From assembly GCA_023374025.1 (NCBI GenBank), contig SIJG01000033.1, forward strand, positions 248,001 to 312,000: a DNA stretch of 64,000 bases, read 5' to 3'. Origin of the DNA: Heterodera schachtii. Taxonomy: Eukaryota; Nematoda; Chromadorea; Rhabditida; Heteroderidae. The notes beneath the pieces are model-generated. The model was given only the letters and a program-made list of their open reading frames with translations. It was not told where the DNA came from and did no database searches. The translations under genes were made by a program, and so were the position numbers. This document shows positions 22,441 to 34,815 of the stretch, one piece after another; position 1 is the stretch's first letter, and each line of letters begins with the position of its first letter.

Positions 22441-23350
22441 ATATAGAAAATAATGCCGTATAAATTCGAAAAATATTATTAAACTTCTAAAAATGTTCTC
22501 TTCGAGATAAGTTACAAATTTCAAACCACATCTACATGGTGTGCGTGAATTGAGTTGTCATGAACAAGTTTTTAAATATTATTAATAATATATCAATCAC
22601 ACCACTTTGATGGAATACGAAAATGCAGAAAGTTGAATTTAATTAAAAAAAATCTTGAAATTCCAAGAAGGGAGTGCATTATAAAAGAATTTAACGAACC
22701 TAGATCAATATAATAACAAAAATTCACAGAATGAAAAGCAAATGAATTAATAATGTTTAAAACCCAGTAAAAAATTAGAAAATAATAACATATAAAACGG
22801 AAAAAATAATATAAATGAATAAAACTGTTCTCTTCGTGTTGAGCAATAAATTTCAACTACACCTCTATTCTGAGTGTGCAATGGAGTATCCATGAACAAG
22901 TTTTTTAATAATAAATATTATCATACTGCATTGATGGAAAGCGAAAATGCAGAAAGTTGAATTTACTAAATAATAAAAAACTAATTAATAAGCACCAATT
23001 ATACTATGATTACAAAATTTAATAATTGTATTGTCAATCATACAAAATAATAATAAATCTCAATGACCTTTGAAATTTTGGTGACCGTTACGGATACACA
23101 AATGCGAGTGGGTTGACGCTAGTTAAAAAAACAGTCTTATTAAGACTAATAAAAATAATCAATTAATAAACAGATAAAAAAGAGAAACTTAATAGGCAGA
23201 AAATAAAAATAAAAGATCCAAGCATTTTAATGATTAAAAATATATAAAATAAATAATGAAAATGAAAAAGTGATTATAAATAAAATTTTAATGGAATATT
23301 TCTATGATACATTAACAAGGTCGAAAATATCTGTGTCTATTAAACCAATT
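22440..23350 (+). repeat. dispersed repeat R1, two tandem partial copies, with HKCEWVD frame
   Basis: The block TTCTCTTCG..GAGTGTGCAATGGAGTATCC..GAAAATGCAGAAAGTTGAAT occurs twice (22,495-22,640 and 22,835-22,985). At 23,093-23,125 the frame reads IHKCEWVDAS then TAA, shared with 25,640 and 44,162. Confidence 0.55.
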
Positions 23351-23960
23351 AGTAAGAGAGTGAAAAAAGTGAATTGATGCTTGTGCAAACATACGTATCA
23401 CATTAAACGGTGTTGGAGCAGCAAGCAAGTGAATTTTTGATTACACAATAAATACTGCTAAATTTCGCTATAATAATGCACAATGAAAATAATTAATTAA
23501 TCTAAAAAAATAACTAAATTTTTAATTAGCGTTGAATAAGCATCAAAATGTTATAAAAGTGACAAATTATGTTTTTTCCATCTATTAGAATATTTAGAAT
23601 CGAAAAAATATATATATTATATTTTACAAAATAAAACAAATGATAATAAAAAGATACAATGGCCTATTAAAAGATTGTTGGATAGACAACATAAAAATGA
23701 ATAATAATTCAAATTATTGTGTTTTTTTAAATGGCAGCCTGGAAGCTTTAAAATTAATATGAATTCTCTAATTGAAAAATATTTATATATCTTATTTTCA
23801 TAATAACATAAAAAATATTATTTTATATAATTCATTATTTTTAAATTAAGGAATTTATAAATAAAATAAGAATAAATTTTGTGATTATTTTTCTAATATT
23901 CATTTATATTTAAACGAAAATTTTTGTAAGTTAAAAATTTCATATGCCTGAATTGTCACC
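23300..23960 (+). repeat. duplicated segment (with 26,210-26,900)
   Basis: About 660 bp of high identity, including GTGCAAACATACGTATCACA, GGTGYTGGAGCAGCAAGCAA and ATGGCCTATTAAAAGATTGT. Shows block duplication of about 2.9-kb spacing. Confidence 0.75.
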
Positions 23961-24369
23961 TCAAAATAGAAAAAAACTGCATAAAGTCTGTGTAAATAAA
24001 ATTATAAAAGTGATATAAAAAATGGCACTTGCGACGAGTGTGGCCGCAAAAAACGAGTTTTCGAGCTCAATAAATTGAAAAAAAACAATATACTGCGATG
24101 CTCTAATAAGAAGGTGTAACAAATTCAAATTAAAAATAGTTACAACTTTAAAACAATTTGCAATGAGAGAAACTTATTTAATACAATAAATATAAATATT
24201 AAATAATTACCTAAATAATAAATTAAAATTGAAGATAAAATTATTCTTTAAAAATGCGATCATTTAATATGAAGGTAAAAAACTTAAATTTATCTAAATT
24301 TGGAAATTGTTAAAATAATTGCCAATATGAAATAGGTTTTAATTTGAAAACTTATTATTTCAAATTTAA

Positions 24370-24450
24370 TGTTTCAATATTAATTGAAGAATAATGTTTC
24401 AATATTATTTGAAGAATAATTTTTTAATATTATTTGAAAAATAATTTTAC
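24370..24450 (+). repeat. about 25-bp tandem repeat, three units
   Basis: Units of the form TTTCAATATTATTTGAAGAATAAT. A matching array sits at 27,755-27,830 in the paired segment. Confidence 0.6.
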
Positions 24451-24567
24451 GTCGAAACAAAAACGTTTGGAAAAAAGGACCGTGAGACGAGAACTGGAAA
24501 AAGAATAATAATTAATTCTAATTTAAACATTCAAAATCAACAATAATTAAATAGAATTTAAAATACA

Positions 24568-24693
24568 ATGCAAAATAAAAAAATAAGAAAAGGTTATCTG
24601 ATTGCGAGATTATATCCAAAATCGTTTCGCCGCCCTGCAGTGATGAAAGTCATTGACGAAGACGAGCGTATTGAAAAAACAAACAAAATGTAA
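24568..24693 (+). CDS. possible 41-aa ORF ending IEKTNKM
   Basis: ATG frame MQNKKIRKGYLIARLYPKSF then RRPAVMKVIDEDERIEKTNK, M and TAA. The end ATTGAAAAAACAAACAAAA(T/C) followed by TAAATAAA is shared with the signal-peptide ORF at 34,236-34,367 (GIEKTNKT). The N-terminal third overlaps an AT-rich repeat, so the true start is unsure. Confidence 0.25.
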   Translation: MQNKKIRKGYLIARLYPKSFRRPAVMKVIDEDERIEKTNKM

Positions 24694-25389
24694 ATAAATA
24701 CGAGCATAATTCTTCCGCAGGACGAGAAATGGAAAAAGAATAATAGATAATTCAATTTAAACATTCAAAATCAACAATAATTAAATAGAAAATTAAAAAT
24801 ACAAAGTAAAATAAAAAAAATCAGAAAAGGATAATTCATAATTCAAAAGTTTGGGAAATAATTTTGACAAAAAAATGTAAATTAAATATTATTACTATAG
24901 TGTATTATTAACAAAAAATAAAAATAACACGGAAAACGCCGAAAAATAAAAAAATAAGCTAAACTTAATCCCGGGGAAAGGAATTGCGTTTTAGCTCGAT
25001 AAATAATATTTAATGAAAGCTGCTCACATTAAAAAAATATTTATTTGAAAAATTTAAATAAATGAAAATAAATTTTAAATACAATTTTTAAATATCATTT
25101 TCTTTTAAATTCTTTGCCATGAAGACTTTTAAAAAAACAAATAACGATCGCGCAGTATATCAAAATATAAAAAACAAAAATATTATGGAAAACGAAACGC
25201 TTCTCTAGCGTCAGTTTTTATAAAAACAAATCATTAAAACGGACCAAAAGTTGAAAAACTGTGAAGTTACAAAAAAGAGCATTGTGGAAACTTGGAGCAT
25301 GGTCACTGCAAAAGATAAAGGTAATTAAAATTTTAATTGCTACGCTTTTTAAAAATAAATTTTTTTTTATTAATTTAAGAAATTTGCTT

Positions 25390-26200
25390 ATTATTAAAAT
25401 GTTTTATTCGTGTTAACCAATAAATTTCAACTTTACCTCCATTCTGAGTGTGCAATGGAGTATCCATGAACAAGTTTTTAAATAAATATATCTTTCATAC
25501 CACTTTGATGGAAAGCGAAAATGCAGAAAGTTGAATTTAATGAATAAAAAAAAATAAAAAATAAATGCCAATTGTACTATCATTACAAAATTTAATTCCA
25601 AAGTAATTGTATTGTCAATCTTACAATTTGAATTTTGGGGACACGTTACGGCTACACAAGTGCGAGTGGGTTGACATTAATTAATAAAAACACTCTTATA
25701 ATACTAATTAAATAATCAATTAATAAACAGATAAAAAAGTGAAAGTAATTCCTCTATAGGCAGAAAATTCTTGATTCTAACAAATTAATACGAAGAAATA
25801 AAGAAAGTTATCAGAAAAAATAAGAATGAGTAACAAAAAAGTGCTTTATTTTTTTAAATAAATAATCTAAAAAAGAGATTACATTTAATTCGAAATTCAT
25901 AAATATTGTAAATTTATATTAAATTATAAATGTAAAAAGATGAAACTAAAAATATTAAAATTAATAAAATTAAATATACAAAAATAAAAGATCCAAGCGT
26001 TTTAATGATTAAAAATATATAAAATAAAAAATGAAAATGAAGAAGTGATTATAAATAAACGAATGTGCGAATCATTTAAAAATGAAAATGAAAAAGTGAT
26101 TATAAATGAACGAATGTGCGAATCATTTAAACATGAACCGGAATAAGAAAAAAAGGATGAAAAATTTAAAAAAGAGCCCTCCGTTATTTAATTGTAAAGA
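25390..26200 (+). repeat. dispersed repeat R1, copy 5, with HKCEWVD frame
   Basis: Same landmarks as copy 1. At 25,640-25,684 the frame reads DTLRLHKCEWVDIN then TAA. Near 26,030-26,130 there is a short tandem duplication of AATGAACGAATGTGCGAATC. Confidence 0.6.
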
Positions 26201-26209
26201 AAGAAAAAT

Positions 26210-26900
26210 TTTAATGGAAATTTCTATGATACATTAACAAGGTCGAAAATATCTGTGTCTATTAAACCAATTAGTAAGAGAGCAAAAAAAGTGAATTGAT
26301 ATGCTTGTGCAAACATACGTATCACATTAAAAGGTGCTGGAGCAGCAAGCAAGTGAATTTTTGATTACATAATAAATACTACTAAATTTCGCTATAATAA
26401 TTCACAATGAAACATAATTAATTAATCTAAAAAAATAATTAAATTTTTAACTAGCGTCGAAGCAACAAATATTATAAAAGTGACAAATTATATATTTTTT
26501 CATCTATTAGAACATATAGAATCGAAAAAATATATATTATATTTTACAAAATAAAAGAAATAATAATAAAAAGATACAATGGCCTATTAAAAAGATTGTC
26601 GGATCGACAACATAAAAAGGTGATAAATAAAATTTAGAAAATTAACCAAAAAAATCAAATTATTGTGTTTTTTTAATGGTAGCCTGGAAGCTTTAAAATT
26701 AATATGAATACTCTAATTGAAAAATATTTATATATATCTTATTTTCATAATAAAAATAAAAAAATTATTTTTAAATTAAGGCATTTATAAAGAAAATAAG
26801 AACAAATTTTTTGATTATTTTTAAAATATTCATTTTTAATTAAACAAAAATTTTTGTAAATTAAAAATTTCACATGCCTAAATTGTTACCTCAAAATAGA
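26210..26900 (+). repeat. duplicated segment (with 23,300-23,960)
   Basis: Second member of the pair described at 23,300. Confidence 0.75.
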
Positions 26901-28759
26901 ATAAAAAAGCTTTTTTTCTCATCAATTATTGGTTCGCCACTTCTTATGAAAAAAAGCCTAATTAGCGACTAAACATTTTAAAGGAGAGTCAAATATACAA
27001 AAAAAAAGGTAAGAGAAATTATTAAATGAATCAGTGAAAAAGTTAAAAAAAATACCCAAAAATGTTCTAATGAAAATACTGACAAATTAATAAATTTATT
27101 GAAATTTTTGAGTTAAGAAGTCTTCCTAAAAAATTAAATAAGAAATTATTAAATTAATAATTTAATAAAAAGGTGATCTACTATGAATATTAAAAATCCA
27201 ACACCCACAAAAAACTCCAAAATAAACGAAGGAATGTTGATATATTTATTGTTAATTACAGAAAATAAATTTAAATATCAAGGGACTCTGTAAATTACTA
27301 ATTTTAGGATTCCATATAAATTTTTTTATAAATAAAATTTTTCACAGAACGATGTTTCTAATATGAAAAAGCATAAATTTTAATACAAAAATAATTAAGC
27401 TCGAAAAAACAAAATTCACAAATTTAAAAACATAGGTAAGCAAATTGAATTCTTTTGGATTGAAAAAATTGTTACAAGAAATATATACTAAAATTAAATT
27501 TAAAAAAATTCAAAAAAAATATAAGAATTATAAATTTTCTATATTTTATTTTTAAAACTAAAAACAAACTCAATAGGAAAAATTAAATCAAATTACAATC
27601 AAAAATGTACTAAAATATATTTATCTCACATATTCGGTCATTATCAATAGCTAAATTGAAAAATTATATGAAACATTAGTCATTTGATAAAATTGCTTTT
27701 AAAATTGAAAAAATATCAAAATAAATATAATTAAATATTATCTTACGAATAATTTTTCAATTTATTTGAAGAATAATTTTTTAATATTATTTGAAGAGTA
27801 ATTTTTTAATATTATTTAAAGAAAACTTTCCCGGCGAAACAAAAAGCTTTGGAAGAAATGACAGCAAGACGAGAAAAGGAAAAAGAATAATAATTAATTC
27901 TAATTTAAACATTCAAGAACAACAATAATTAAATAAAACGCTAAAAATAAAAATAAGTTAGCTAAACTGAATCCCGGGAAATTGGGGAATTGCGCTTTAG
28001 CTAGATAAATAATATTCAAAAAATGGAATGAAATATTGAAAATTTTACCTCAAAAGAGCATCTAAATAAAAAAAATCTCACTTATGCGAGAGTTCGAGCA
28101 CTTCAATACATAAGTCATTAATGAAAGTTTCTCAAATATAAAATAAAATATTTATTTGAAAAATTTAAATAAAAAAAAAATATTTTTATTTAACAGTGAA
28201 TTAGAGAAAGTTTAATTTTTAAAAAATGTGAAGCAAAACGCTTATTTTTTTATTTACATGAAAAATAATTTGCGCAGTATTTTTATTTAATATTTTTTAA
28301 AATTAAAAATTTATTCGCTTTTAAAGAAAACGTAATTATTAAGAATAAATAAAAATTAAAAGCATAATAAAATCAAATATTTTATGATTAATAAAAAATA
28401 GTGAGAAAATAAATCTTTACAAATAATACAATTACACTGACACAGAAATTGTCTTTAATATTGAATTAAAAACATATAAATAAATTTATAATTAAAAATT
28501 ATAAAATGAATTAAGTGATAAAATAAAAATAATATAAAAAATTAATTTTAAAATTGAAGAAATATCAAAAAAGATAAATATAAATAAATTATTTGAGAAT
28601 AATTTTACGGCGAAAAATCAATTACTTAATTAAAAAATTTTCAATTTTGAAATTTGCAACCAAACATTGAGAAATGCTTATCTAATGGCGAGAATAAATT
28701 ATAATATTTTATAATAGTTGAGAAAATAAAGGAATAAAGAGTTTAATGATAACATTAAT
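26901..28759 (+). other. AT-rich; partial duplicates, no gene seen
   Basis: 27,740-28,150 is a diverged copy of 24,370-25,080 (shared ACGAGAA(A/C)(A/T)GGAAAAAGAATAATAATT and TAGCTAGATAAATAATATT). One frame near 27,833 reads AKQKALEEMTARREKEKE then TAA, absent as such from the other copy. Otherwise featureless. Confidence 0.4.
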
Positions 28760-29683
28760 ATAAATAAAGAAGAAAAATCATTAAAATTTTGTCATAATTA
28801 AAACAATAAGAAATATTGTTTATAAATTTAAAAGCATAATTAAGAACAATAAGAAATATTTGGTTATAAATTAAGAAAATCTTTTAAGTAATGAGAAATG
28901 CCGAAAATTTTTACTGGTTTAAATTTAAATAAAATATACAAGTTTTAATTTTGCACTAATTAATAAAATTAAACAAAAATGTTGTAATAAATTTAAAAAA
29001 TTTTGAAAATATAAAAAATAAAGAAAAGGAAAAATTATATTTGCGGGAAGTATAAAAAAAGTTAAATAAGCAAGAATTGCAAAATAGCATTAAGTGTGTG
29101 TTATTTCAAATTAAATAAAAATTAAATAAAAAAATTTTATATCTTCTATATAAAAATATTTGTATAGATCGTCTTAAATTGAATAAAACATTTAAACTTA
29201 TCGAATTAATGTTATATAAATTTAAAAGTATTTAAATAAACATAGTTTTTAATTACATGTGAATAAGTACACCAAAAAAATGAGTTGCAATATGAGGTTG
29301 ATCGGGTCATGATCAACGGAAAAACAACTGCAAGAACCAATTCATGGAAAATATTATTTGAAAAAATTAAAATTAAAATTATTTTTTATTTTGGTGTTTT
29401 GTAAAATAAAAATTTAATTAATAAATTAAAGGTATTCTGGAAAGGATTCCCGTATAGCGATGACACATGAGAACCAGAGAACACTTGGAAAGAGACAGAC
29501 AAAATGTTTTGGAAGAGTTCAAAAAACGAAAGAAAAAAATAGTGAAAAATAACATAATTAATTATTTATTTGAATGCAAATATTCCGGATAAAGGAAAGT
29601 TAACAACTAAATCCAATGTGTCCATCTAGACTCGATTGCATGAAAGGAAACTTAGGACATGCAGAACAAAATTTCCTTCCCTG
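28760..29683 (+). repeat. recent 0.92-kb duplication, copy 1
   Basis: Nearly identical to 35,955-36,877 over about 920 bp, both ending at AAAATTTCCTTCCCTG. It includes a damaged NIPDK frame (29,573) with an in-frame TAG in both copies, so that defect predates the duplication. Confidence 0.85.
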
Positions 29684-29950
29684 GCACATGGAGACTGAAT
29701 TTAAAATTTTATTTACTAAATTAGGAAAAATTGAAAAAATTAATTCGAAAAAAATTAATAGAGCAAAAAATATGTAAATAAAAAATAATTAATAACAATA
29801 AGTATCATCGATTTATAACGAAAACCTTTATTTTCTATCCATTTATTATTAAGAGGAGGTCCTCTTGATCAACTTCAAAAAATAAAAAATTTAAAATAAG
29901 ACAATTTAACCTTTTCGCATTTCAATTACTTATTTGTAATCAAAAACCGA
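29684..29950 (+). other. AT-rich, no gene seen
   Basis: Continuation of the NIPDK relic's flank (CACATGGAGACTGAAT, as at 11,075), then AT-rich sequence up to the hAT target site. Confidence 0.5.
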
Positions 29951-30627
29951 ATTATAAGTAGGGCGGGGAATTATATGGAAATCCATATTTTTTTCCTAGA
30001 CTGTGGAAGGTCTGAAACACACGAAAAACATGTTTTTAGCTTGATTAGAAGCTTCTAGGATGGATTTCTATATTCATATTTTCCATATTTTTCTATATTT
30101 CGCGATTTATGTCCATATTTCCATATTATGTCCATATTTTGGCATTTTTATCCATATTTTATGTCCATATTTTTGCATTTTTTCAAAAAACCTCTAATAG
30201 AACGGCCTCCAACAGATAAATTGTCCTTTTTGAGCCAAAAAACGAAAAATTTTTCAAAAAAATCATTTTTTCGCCAAATTTTTTCGAGATTATTGAATAA
30301 TTTAAGTTTCTTAAAAATTAATAAATTTATGTCAAAAATAAGCAAAAAAGTCAAAATTTCGCTTTTCGGGTTGTTTTTTCGCTAAAAATGAGTAAGTTTT
30401 AGCTTTATCGTGTTTTTTTCTTCTAAAATAATTTTTAATACCATATTTAACCATTTTTGAAGGTTTACTTTATATTTAATAAATTTAAAGAAATTTTGGG
30501 CTCAATTTGGAAAACTTTATATCCATATTTTTGCCATTTTATGTCCATATTTCGCTATTTTTTGTCCATATTTTATGGCCATATTTCGCGATTTTATATC
30601 CATATAATTCCCCGCCCTATTTATAAG
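29951..30627. mobile_element. hAT-type MITE, 661 bp (29,959-30,619)
   Basis: Perfect 20-bp terminal inverted repeat TAGGGCGGGGAATTATATGG at 29,959 and its complement ending at 30,619. Flanked by 8-bp direct repeats ATTATAAG / TTTATAAG (one mismatch), the hAT signature. The interior is full of TCCATATTT/ATGTCCATATTT words. Open frames inside (for example 30,128-30,385) are not transposase-like, so it is non-autonomous. Confidence 0.9.
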
Positions 30628-30760
30628 TTTGAAAGTGCAAAATTAAATGGCAAAATAAAATTAAATATAAAAATTGCATAATTTAAACAATAAATATATT
30701 TGTCTAATAAATTTTAAAAAATATATTTAACTGATAAGAAAAGCCAACATTCGTGCATTC

Positions 30761-31232
30761 CAGGCTCCCAGATCAAATTTTCAAAAGCCTCATATTGGGC
30801 CAAAAAGCCTCATTTTTACAAATTTGTTCAAAACACGCTTAAAATGTTCAAATGTTATATTTCTGATTGTCCATAATCAATTTAAGTATTTTTCGTTAAA
30901 AATAAGCATTTTGAGAAATTCTAACATGAAAAATCAAAGTTGATTTTTTTGCTGCGCTTTTTAGAGCATTTTTTAAGTAAAGGAGTTTTAGAGTCCGGCG
31001 GTGCCGATAGCCGCCGCCGAGGGAGAAAATAAGAATTTTGTCTATATTTTTAGCTGATTTCATTAAAAATCTTAATTTTGTGGATTTTTTGAAAATAATT
31101 GGTTGTTTTATGGTTTTCATGAAAAATTTAACAAAAAACCACAAAAAACCTCAAAGCCTCATTTCAAAAAAAACCTCATTGACCTATCAAAAAACCACAA
31201 ATGAAGCTAAAGCCTCACATCTTGGAGCCCTG
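30761..31232. mobile_element. hAT-like element with CAGGGCTCC ends
   Basis: Left end CAGGCTCCCAGAT and right end ATCTTGGAGCCCTG are inverted matches with a 1-base gap. The subterminal word AAAGCCTCAT recurs at both ends in the same orientation. No 8-bp TSD (GTGCATTC versus AGCTAATC). The interior contains a GC-rich motif at 30,990-31,018 shared with 63,859-63,887. Non-coding. Confidence 0.6.
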
Positions 31233-31826
31233 AGCTAATCATTTAATATAACAGACTACGACATAAAAATATTGGCGATAAGAAAAAATGGAGAATATAA
31301 ATTATAGAAAAAAATAATATTGAATTAAATTTTATATATTTTGAAAATTTTAATATCAAATGCAACTTTTTTAAGCACGAAGTTTTTTAATGAACAATTT
31401 TCTTCATAAAAAATTTGAATGTAAAAAGCTGCAATTATGAATCTGCTGGCCCATTTAATGTACTTTAAAAATATCATTAATTTAAAAAAATATCATATAT
31501 ATTGTATAAAAAATTATATTATTTGAAAAAAACTCATAAAATGAGGTATAAAAATAAATAATTATTTTATGATCCCATTTAATTTTCTCATAAAATAATC
31601 TTTCACAAAAGATAAAAAATATTACATTTAATGTTTTATTTAATAAGGAAAAGCATAAATTTTAATACAAAATATATTAGTTTTAATAAATGTGTAGATT
31701 TCATAAAAACAGAGAAACACAACAAATTTTAAAATGCAATTTTTAAAATATTGCTTCATGTTGATTTTATTATATTGAGCGAATTTAATAAATTTAAAAC
31801 ATTTCATATATGGATTTGCAATTATG

Positions 31827-31910
31827 ATGAATGCGGCTATTACCCGTAAAAAGCATGAGATAATTAATGAGTCATTATTCATATTAAAATTTAATAATAA
31901 AAATAAATAA
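31827..31910 (+). pseudogene. KHEIINE-family relic, copy 2
   Basis: ATG frame MNAAITRKKHEIINESLFIL then KFNNKNK and TAA. The core KHEIINE matches the ORF at 3,207. The C-terminal half has drifted to AT-rich codons. Another ATG lies one codon upstream. Confidence 0.3.
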
Positions 31911-32384
31911 ATATATAAAACGAAAAGTTTGATTGCTTTAATGATTAAAAATATATAAAAATAAATAATGAAAATGAAACATTGTGTAAAAATATAAAAA
32001 CATAAAAAATATTATTCGCTTAATCTAGCATGAATTTTTATAAAAACGAATTACTAATGCGGACCAAAACTTAAAAAATGGGAGAGGTTGCTTTATTGGC
32101 GAATTGTTGGAATTTGGAGCATGATGACTGCAAAAAATAGTCGATAAATATTAATAATATGCTATTTAAATAAAAATATTTAAATTTTTTAAGAAATATT
32201 CATTTGTAAAAAATTTGCTTATTAGAATAGAAAACAGAAAAAAGAAATATGTGTAAACCAAAAAAATTTTTATTCACTAAATAATTTATACCTAATTTAA
32301 ACATAAGCTAATTTCAAAACCGATTTCATTCAAACAGTGAACCAATAATATTTAAAATAAGAATGTGTGATTTGGCCAGCCCAA

Positions 32385-32475
32385 TCGAAATATGCAAAAA
32401 AAATGGAATAAATGTGACGCTTTTTTATGAAATGAGTATTTAACAAGACCAGTTATATAATTCTATCCTAATGGA
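32385..32475 (+). pseudogene. WERKWKKC-family relic
   Basis: The frame reads WNKCDAFL, one TGA, then NEYLTRPVI. It aligns to WKKCAVFYEDNDHLTRSI at 42,204-42,368 with a 3-base deletion, the frame being restored on both sides. Confidence 0.3.
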
Positions 32476-33410
32476 AACAATTTTTACGGCGAATTTCTCT
32501 AAAATAAATGAAACAGTGTGCCAGAACATGTAATGAATTATTTCAAAAGATTTTTTAATTTACTGATTTATAATTTATTTATTTTTCAATTTGAATAAAA
32601 ATAATTAAAATGTTTAAATATTTTAAATAAATTTAAATGATATTTTTAATGGAAACCAAAAACGAAGAAAATTAAGAATTATTTAATAATTATAGAAAAA
32701 TTAAGAAATAAAACAAAACACAGAAAAACTTCTGATGATTAATCTTAATCGTAAAAGATTGCAAAAAGAGAAAGCAAAAATAATATATGAACATTACTCT
32801 TTGTTAAAATGTAAAATATATTGAAAATACAAATAAATTAAAATTTGATCAATTTACAGCCGGAAAAATTTAAGAAAAAAGAACACATATAAAAATAGAA
32901 TAACTAAGTTTATATTTCAACGTTAAATATATGAAAAATTAGATTACTAGAGATTTACTGCTTTGGATTATTTATAAAAATATGGAGATCCAAGCAAAAA
33001 CTATTAAATAAACAGACAACAAACAAAATAAATAAAAAATTAAACAAAAACTAATAAAAGTAAAAAATTAAAAATACCCACATATAAAAAATTAATAAAT
33101 AAAAAAAAACATAAAAAAATTTAATGATTAATCTCAAAAATAAAAGATTATAAAAGATAGGAACAAAATAATACCCATACAGCTTAACAACGGCCAAAAA
33201 CTGGCCCTGGGCTGTGTCTATGCGTGTACAATGTACATGAAATGAAATTAATCTTTATTAAAATGCAAAAAAAAGTAAAATATTACTGAAATTATAAATA
33301 AAAATAAATTTTGGTCATTTTTCAGCCGGAAAAATGAAGTAAATAGTAATGTATATAAATTAAAAATAATAAACTTATAGTTCAAAGTTAAATATAATGA
33401 TGATTAAAAA
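32476..33410 (+). other. AT-rich internal duplication, no gene seen
   Basis: 32,640-32,960 and 33,100-33,430 are diverged tandem copies (TTAATCTYAA..AAAAGAT, TTTWCAGCCGGAAAAAT, GATTAAG/GAGATTT..CTG, ATATGGAGATCCAAGCAAAA), related to 44,525-44,720. Confidence 0.5.
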
Positions 33411-33597
33411 TTGATTAAGAGAGATATTCCCTGTTTTGTAAAAATATGGAGATCCAAGCAAAAGCTATTAAATAAACAGATCCAAAATGACCAGCAGTAC
33501 AATTATAAAACGCAAAATTTTGGTCTTTTTGGACAAAGAAAAACAATAATTTTATCTAACATGAAAAATAAAAATAATTTGAGATTCAACGCATAAA

Positions 33598-33660
33598 AAC
33601 AACGAGGTATTGTTGGAGAGAATGATACGAGATTTATGCAAAATGCAAGAGATTTGCTAG
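33598..33660 (+). pseudogene. NNEVLLERMIRDLCK exon-like island
   Basis: The frame reads NNEVLLERMIRDLCKMQEIC then TAG. The copy at 45,268-45,327 keeps it (NNRLLEKIKRD, stop, CKIQEIG), and a scrap lies near 2,165. An alternative frame (RGIVGENDTRFMQNARDLLV) is open only here, so the first is preferred. Confidence 0.3.
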
Positions 33661-34235
33661 TTTTCTTAATTTAAAATCAAAAATAATATTAAATTATATA
33701 ATTTCAACTAATATTGGTTTAAAAATAATTAAATTATTAAAATTTTCAAGAATTTTTCGTGTCAAAATAAATGTGATAGTTTTTTCATTTATTCAACAAC
33801 AGTTACATTTTTAAAATAAAGAATATATCAACATTAATTTAAAATTATACAAATTCATAGATATCTGAAAAATTTTATCCAATTTAAATCAGGACACAAT
33901 TTTATAATTTATGTATTTGGTAGTAAATTATAAGAAATTTTATAAATCTATTAAAAACAAAAATTTAGAATAAAAGAATAAATATAAAAATAATTGTTTT
34001 TTGAAAAAAGCAACCGAATAAAAAAAGCTCGACCTGTAGTGGTGTTAAGGATTGTAAGTCCATGGCCCGAAAATCCCAGTAAGGGCCGCGTATGGCTATT
34101 GTTAAACTAAAATTAAACTAAAAGTTCGAAATGATAAATAATTTTATAAGTAATTAAAAGCAAACGCTGTGACAAAAAAAAAGATTAGTTTAGTAAAATT
34201 AATATTATAATTGCTCAATGAGTAAAGTAAGATTT

Positions 34236-34367
34236 ATGCCAAACTTAAACATCTATGTTTTAATCTTGCTGATTGGTTTTCAGCTGCCGCGATCACTTTG
34301 TCAGAATCAAATTGGTGAATTTGAGGACAACGGGTACGAGGGCATTGAAAAAACAAACAAAACATAA
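34236..34367 (+). CDS. candidate small secreted protein, 43 aa
   Basis: ATG frame MPNLNIYVLILLIGFQLPRS, then LCQNQIGEFEDNGYEGIEKT, NKT and TAA. Residues 5-15 form a hydrophobic core flanked by a polar start, and a signal-peptidase site is plausible near SLCQ|N. The predicted mature part is acidic and very short. GC rises from about 20% to 45% across it. TTGGTTTTCAG inside could instead be an acceptor, making the second half an exon. The tail EKTNK is shared with 24,568-24,693. Confidence 0.35.
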   Translation: MPNLNIYVLILLIGFQLPRSLCQNQIGEFEDNGYEGIEKTNKT

Positions 34368-34815
34368 ATAAAACGAACTTAATTATTTTGACGAAAAAAT
34401 AAGAAACAAATTTATAAATTAAAAAACTAAAATTACTTTTTCTACTGAAAAATAACGAGAATAATTAATAATAGAAAGGTCAAGATCAACGTTATTATTA
34501 TACACATAGTGAAATACACTTAGTTTAAAAACAAAAAAAGAATTCATTCAAAAAAATGTTTAAAATAATTAATTAATAATGAGAATTTTAATTTTTTTTA
34601 ATTTATAAAAATTGCGAATATTTTATTTTACTTAAATTAACCTAAGCTGAAGTGGTTTATTAATTTTCAAATATTAGCCTAAAAATATAATACAAATAAA
34701 TTTAAGAGAATTAAAAAATAATTAATCGCAAAAATATAATAAAACTAAAAAAGACAAAAAAAAGAGTAAAAAATTTATTAACATTTTTAAATCAATCAAC
34801 TTTTAAGCCGCCAAA

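Noticed and set aside
22593..25601. Minus-strand frames in repeat R1 (for example ...FLHFRIPSKW)
   Set aside because: Hydrophobic AT-rich text. The plus-strand HKCEWVD frame in the same repeat shows better conservation.
30128..30385. 85-codon frame inside the hAT MITE, with a 68-codon frame opposite
   Set aside because: Phe/Lys/Leu-rich text from TCCATATTT repeats. No transposase motifs.
30761..31232. Calling a TSD for the CAGGGCTCC element
   Set aside because: Flanking octamers GTGCATTC and AGCTAATC share only three positions, and the right flank matches a repeat near 6,440 that the left flank does not continue.
34020..34110. Possible tRNA-like fold in the GC-richer stretch GGATTGTAAGTCC...GGGCC
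   Set aside because: No T-arm GGTTCNANNCC, no acceptor-stem pairing and no box A/B spacing. I found no tRNA or rRNA in the window.
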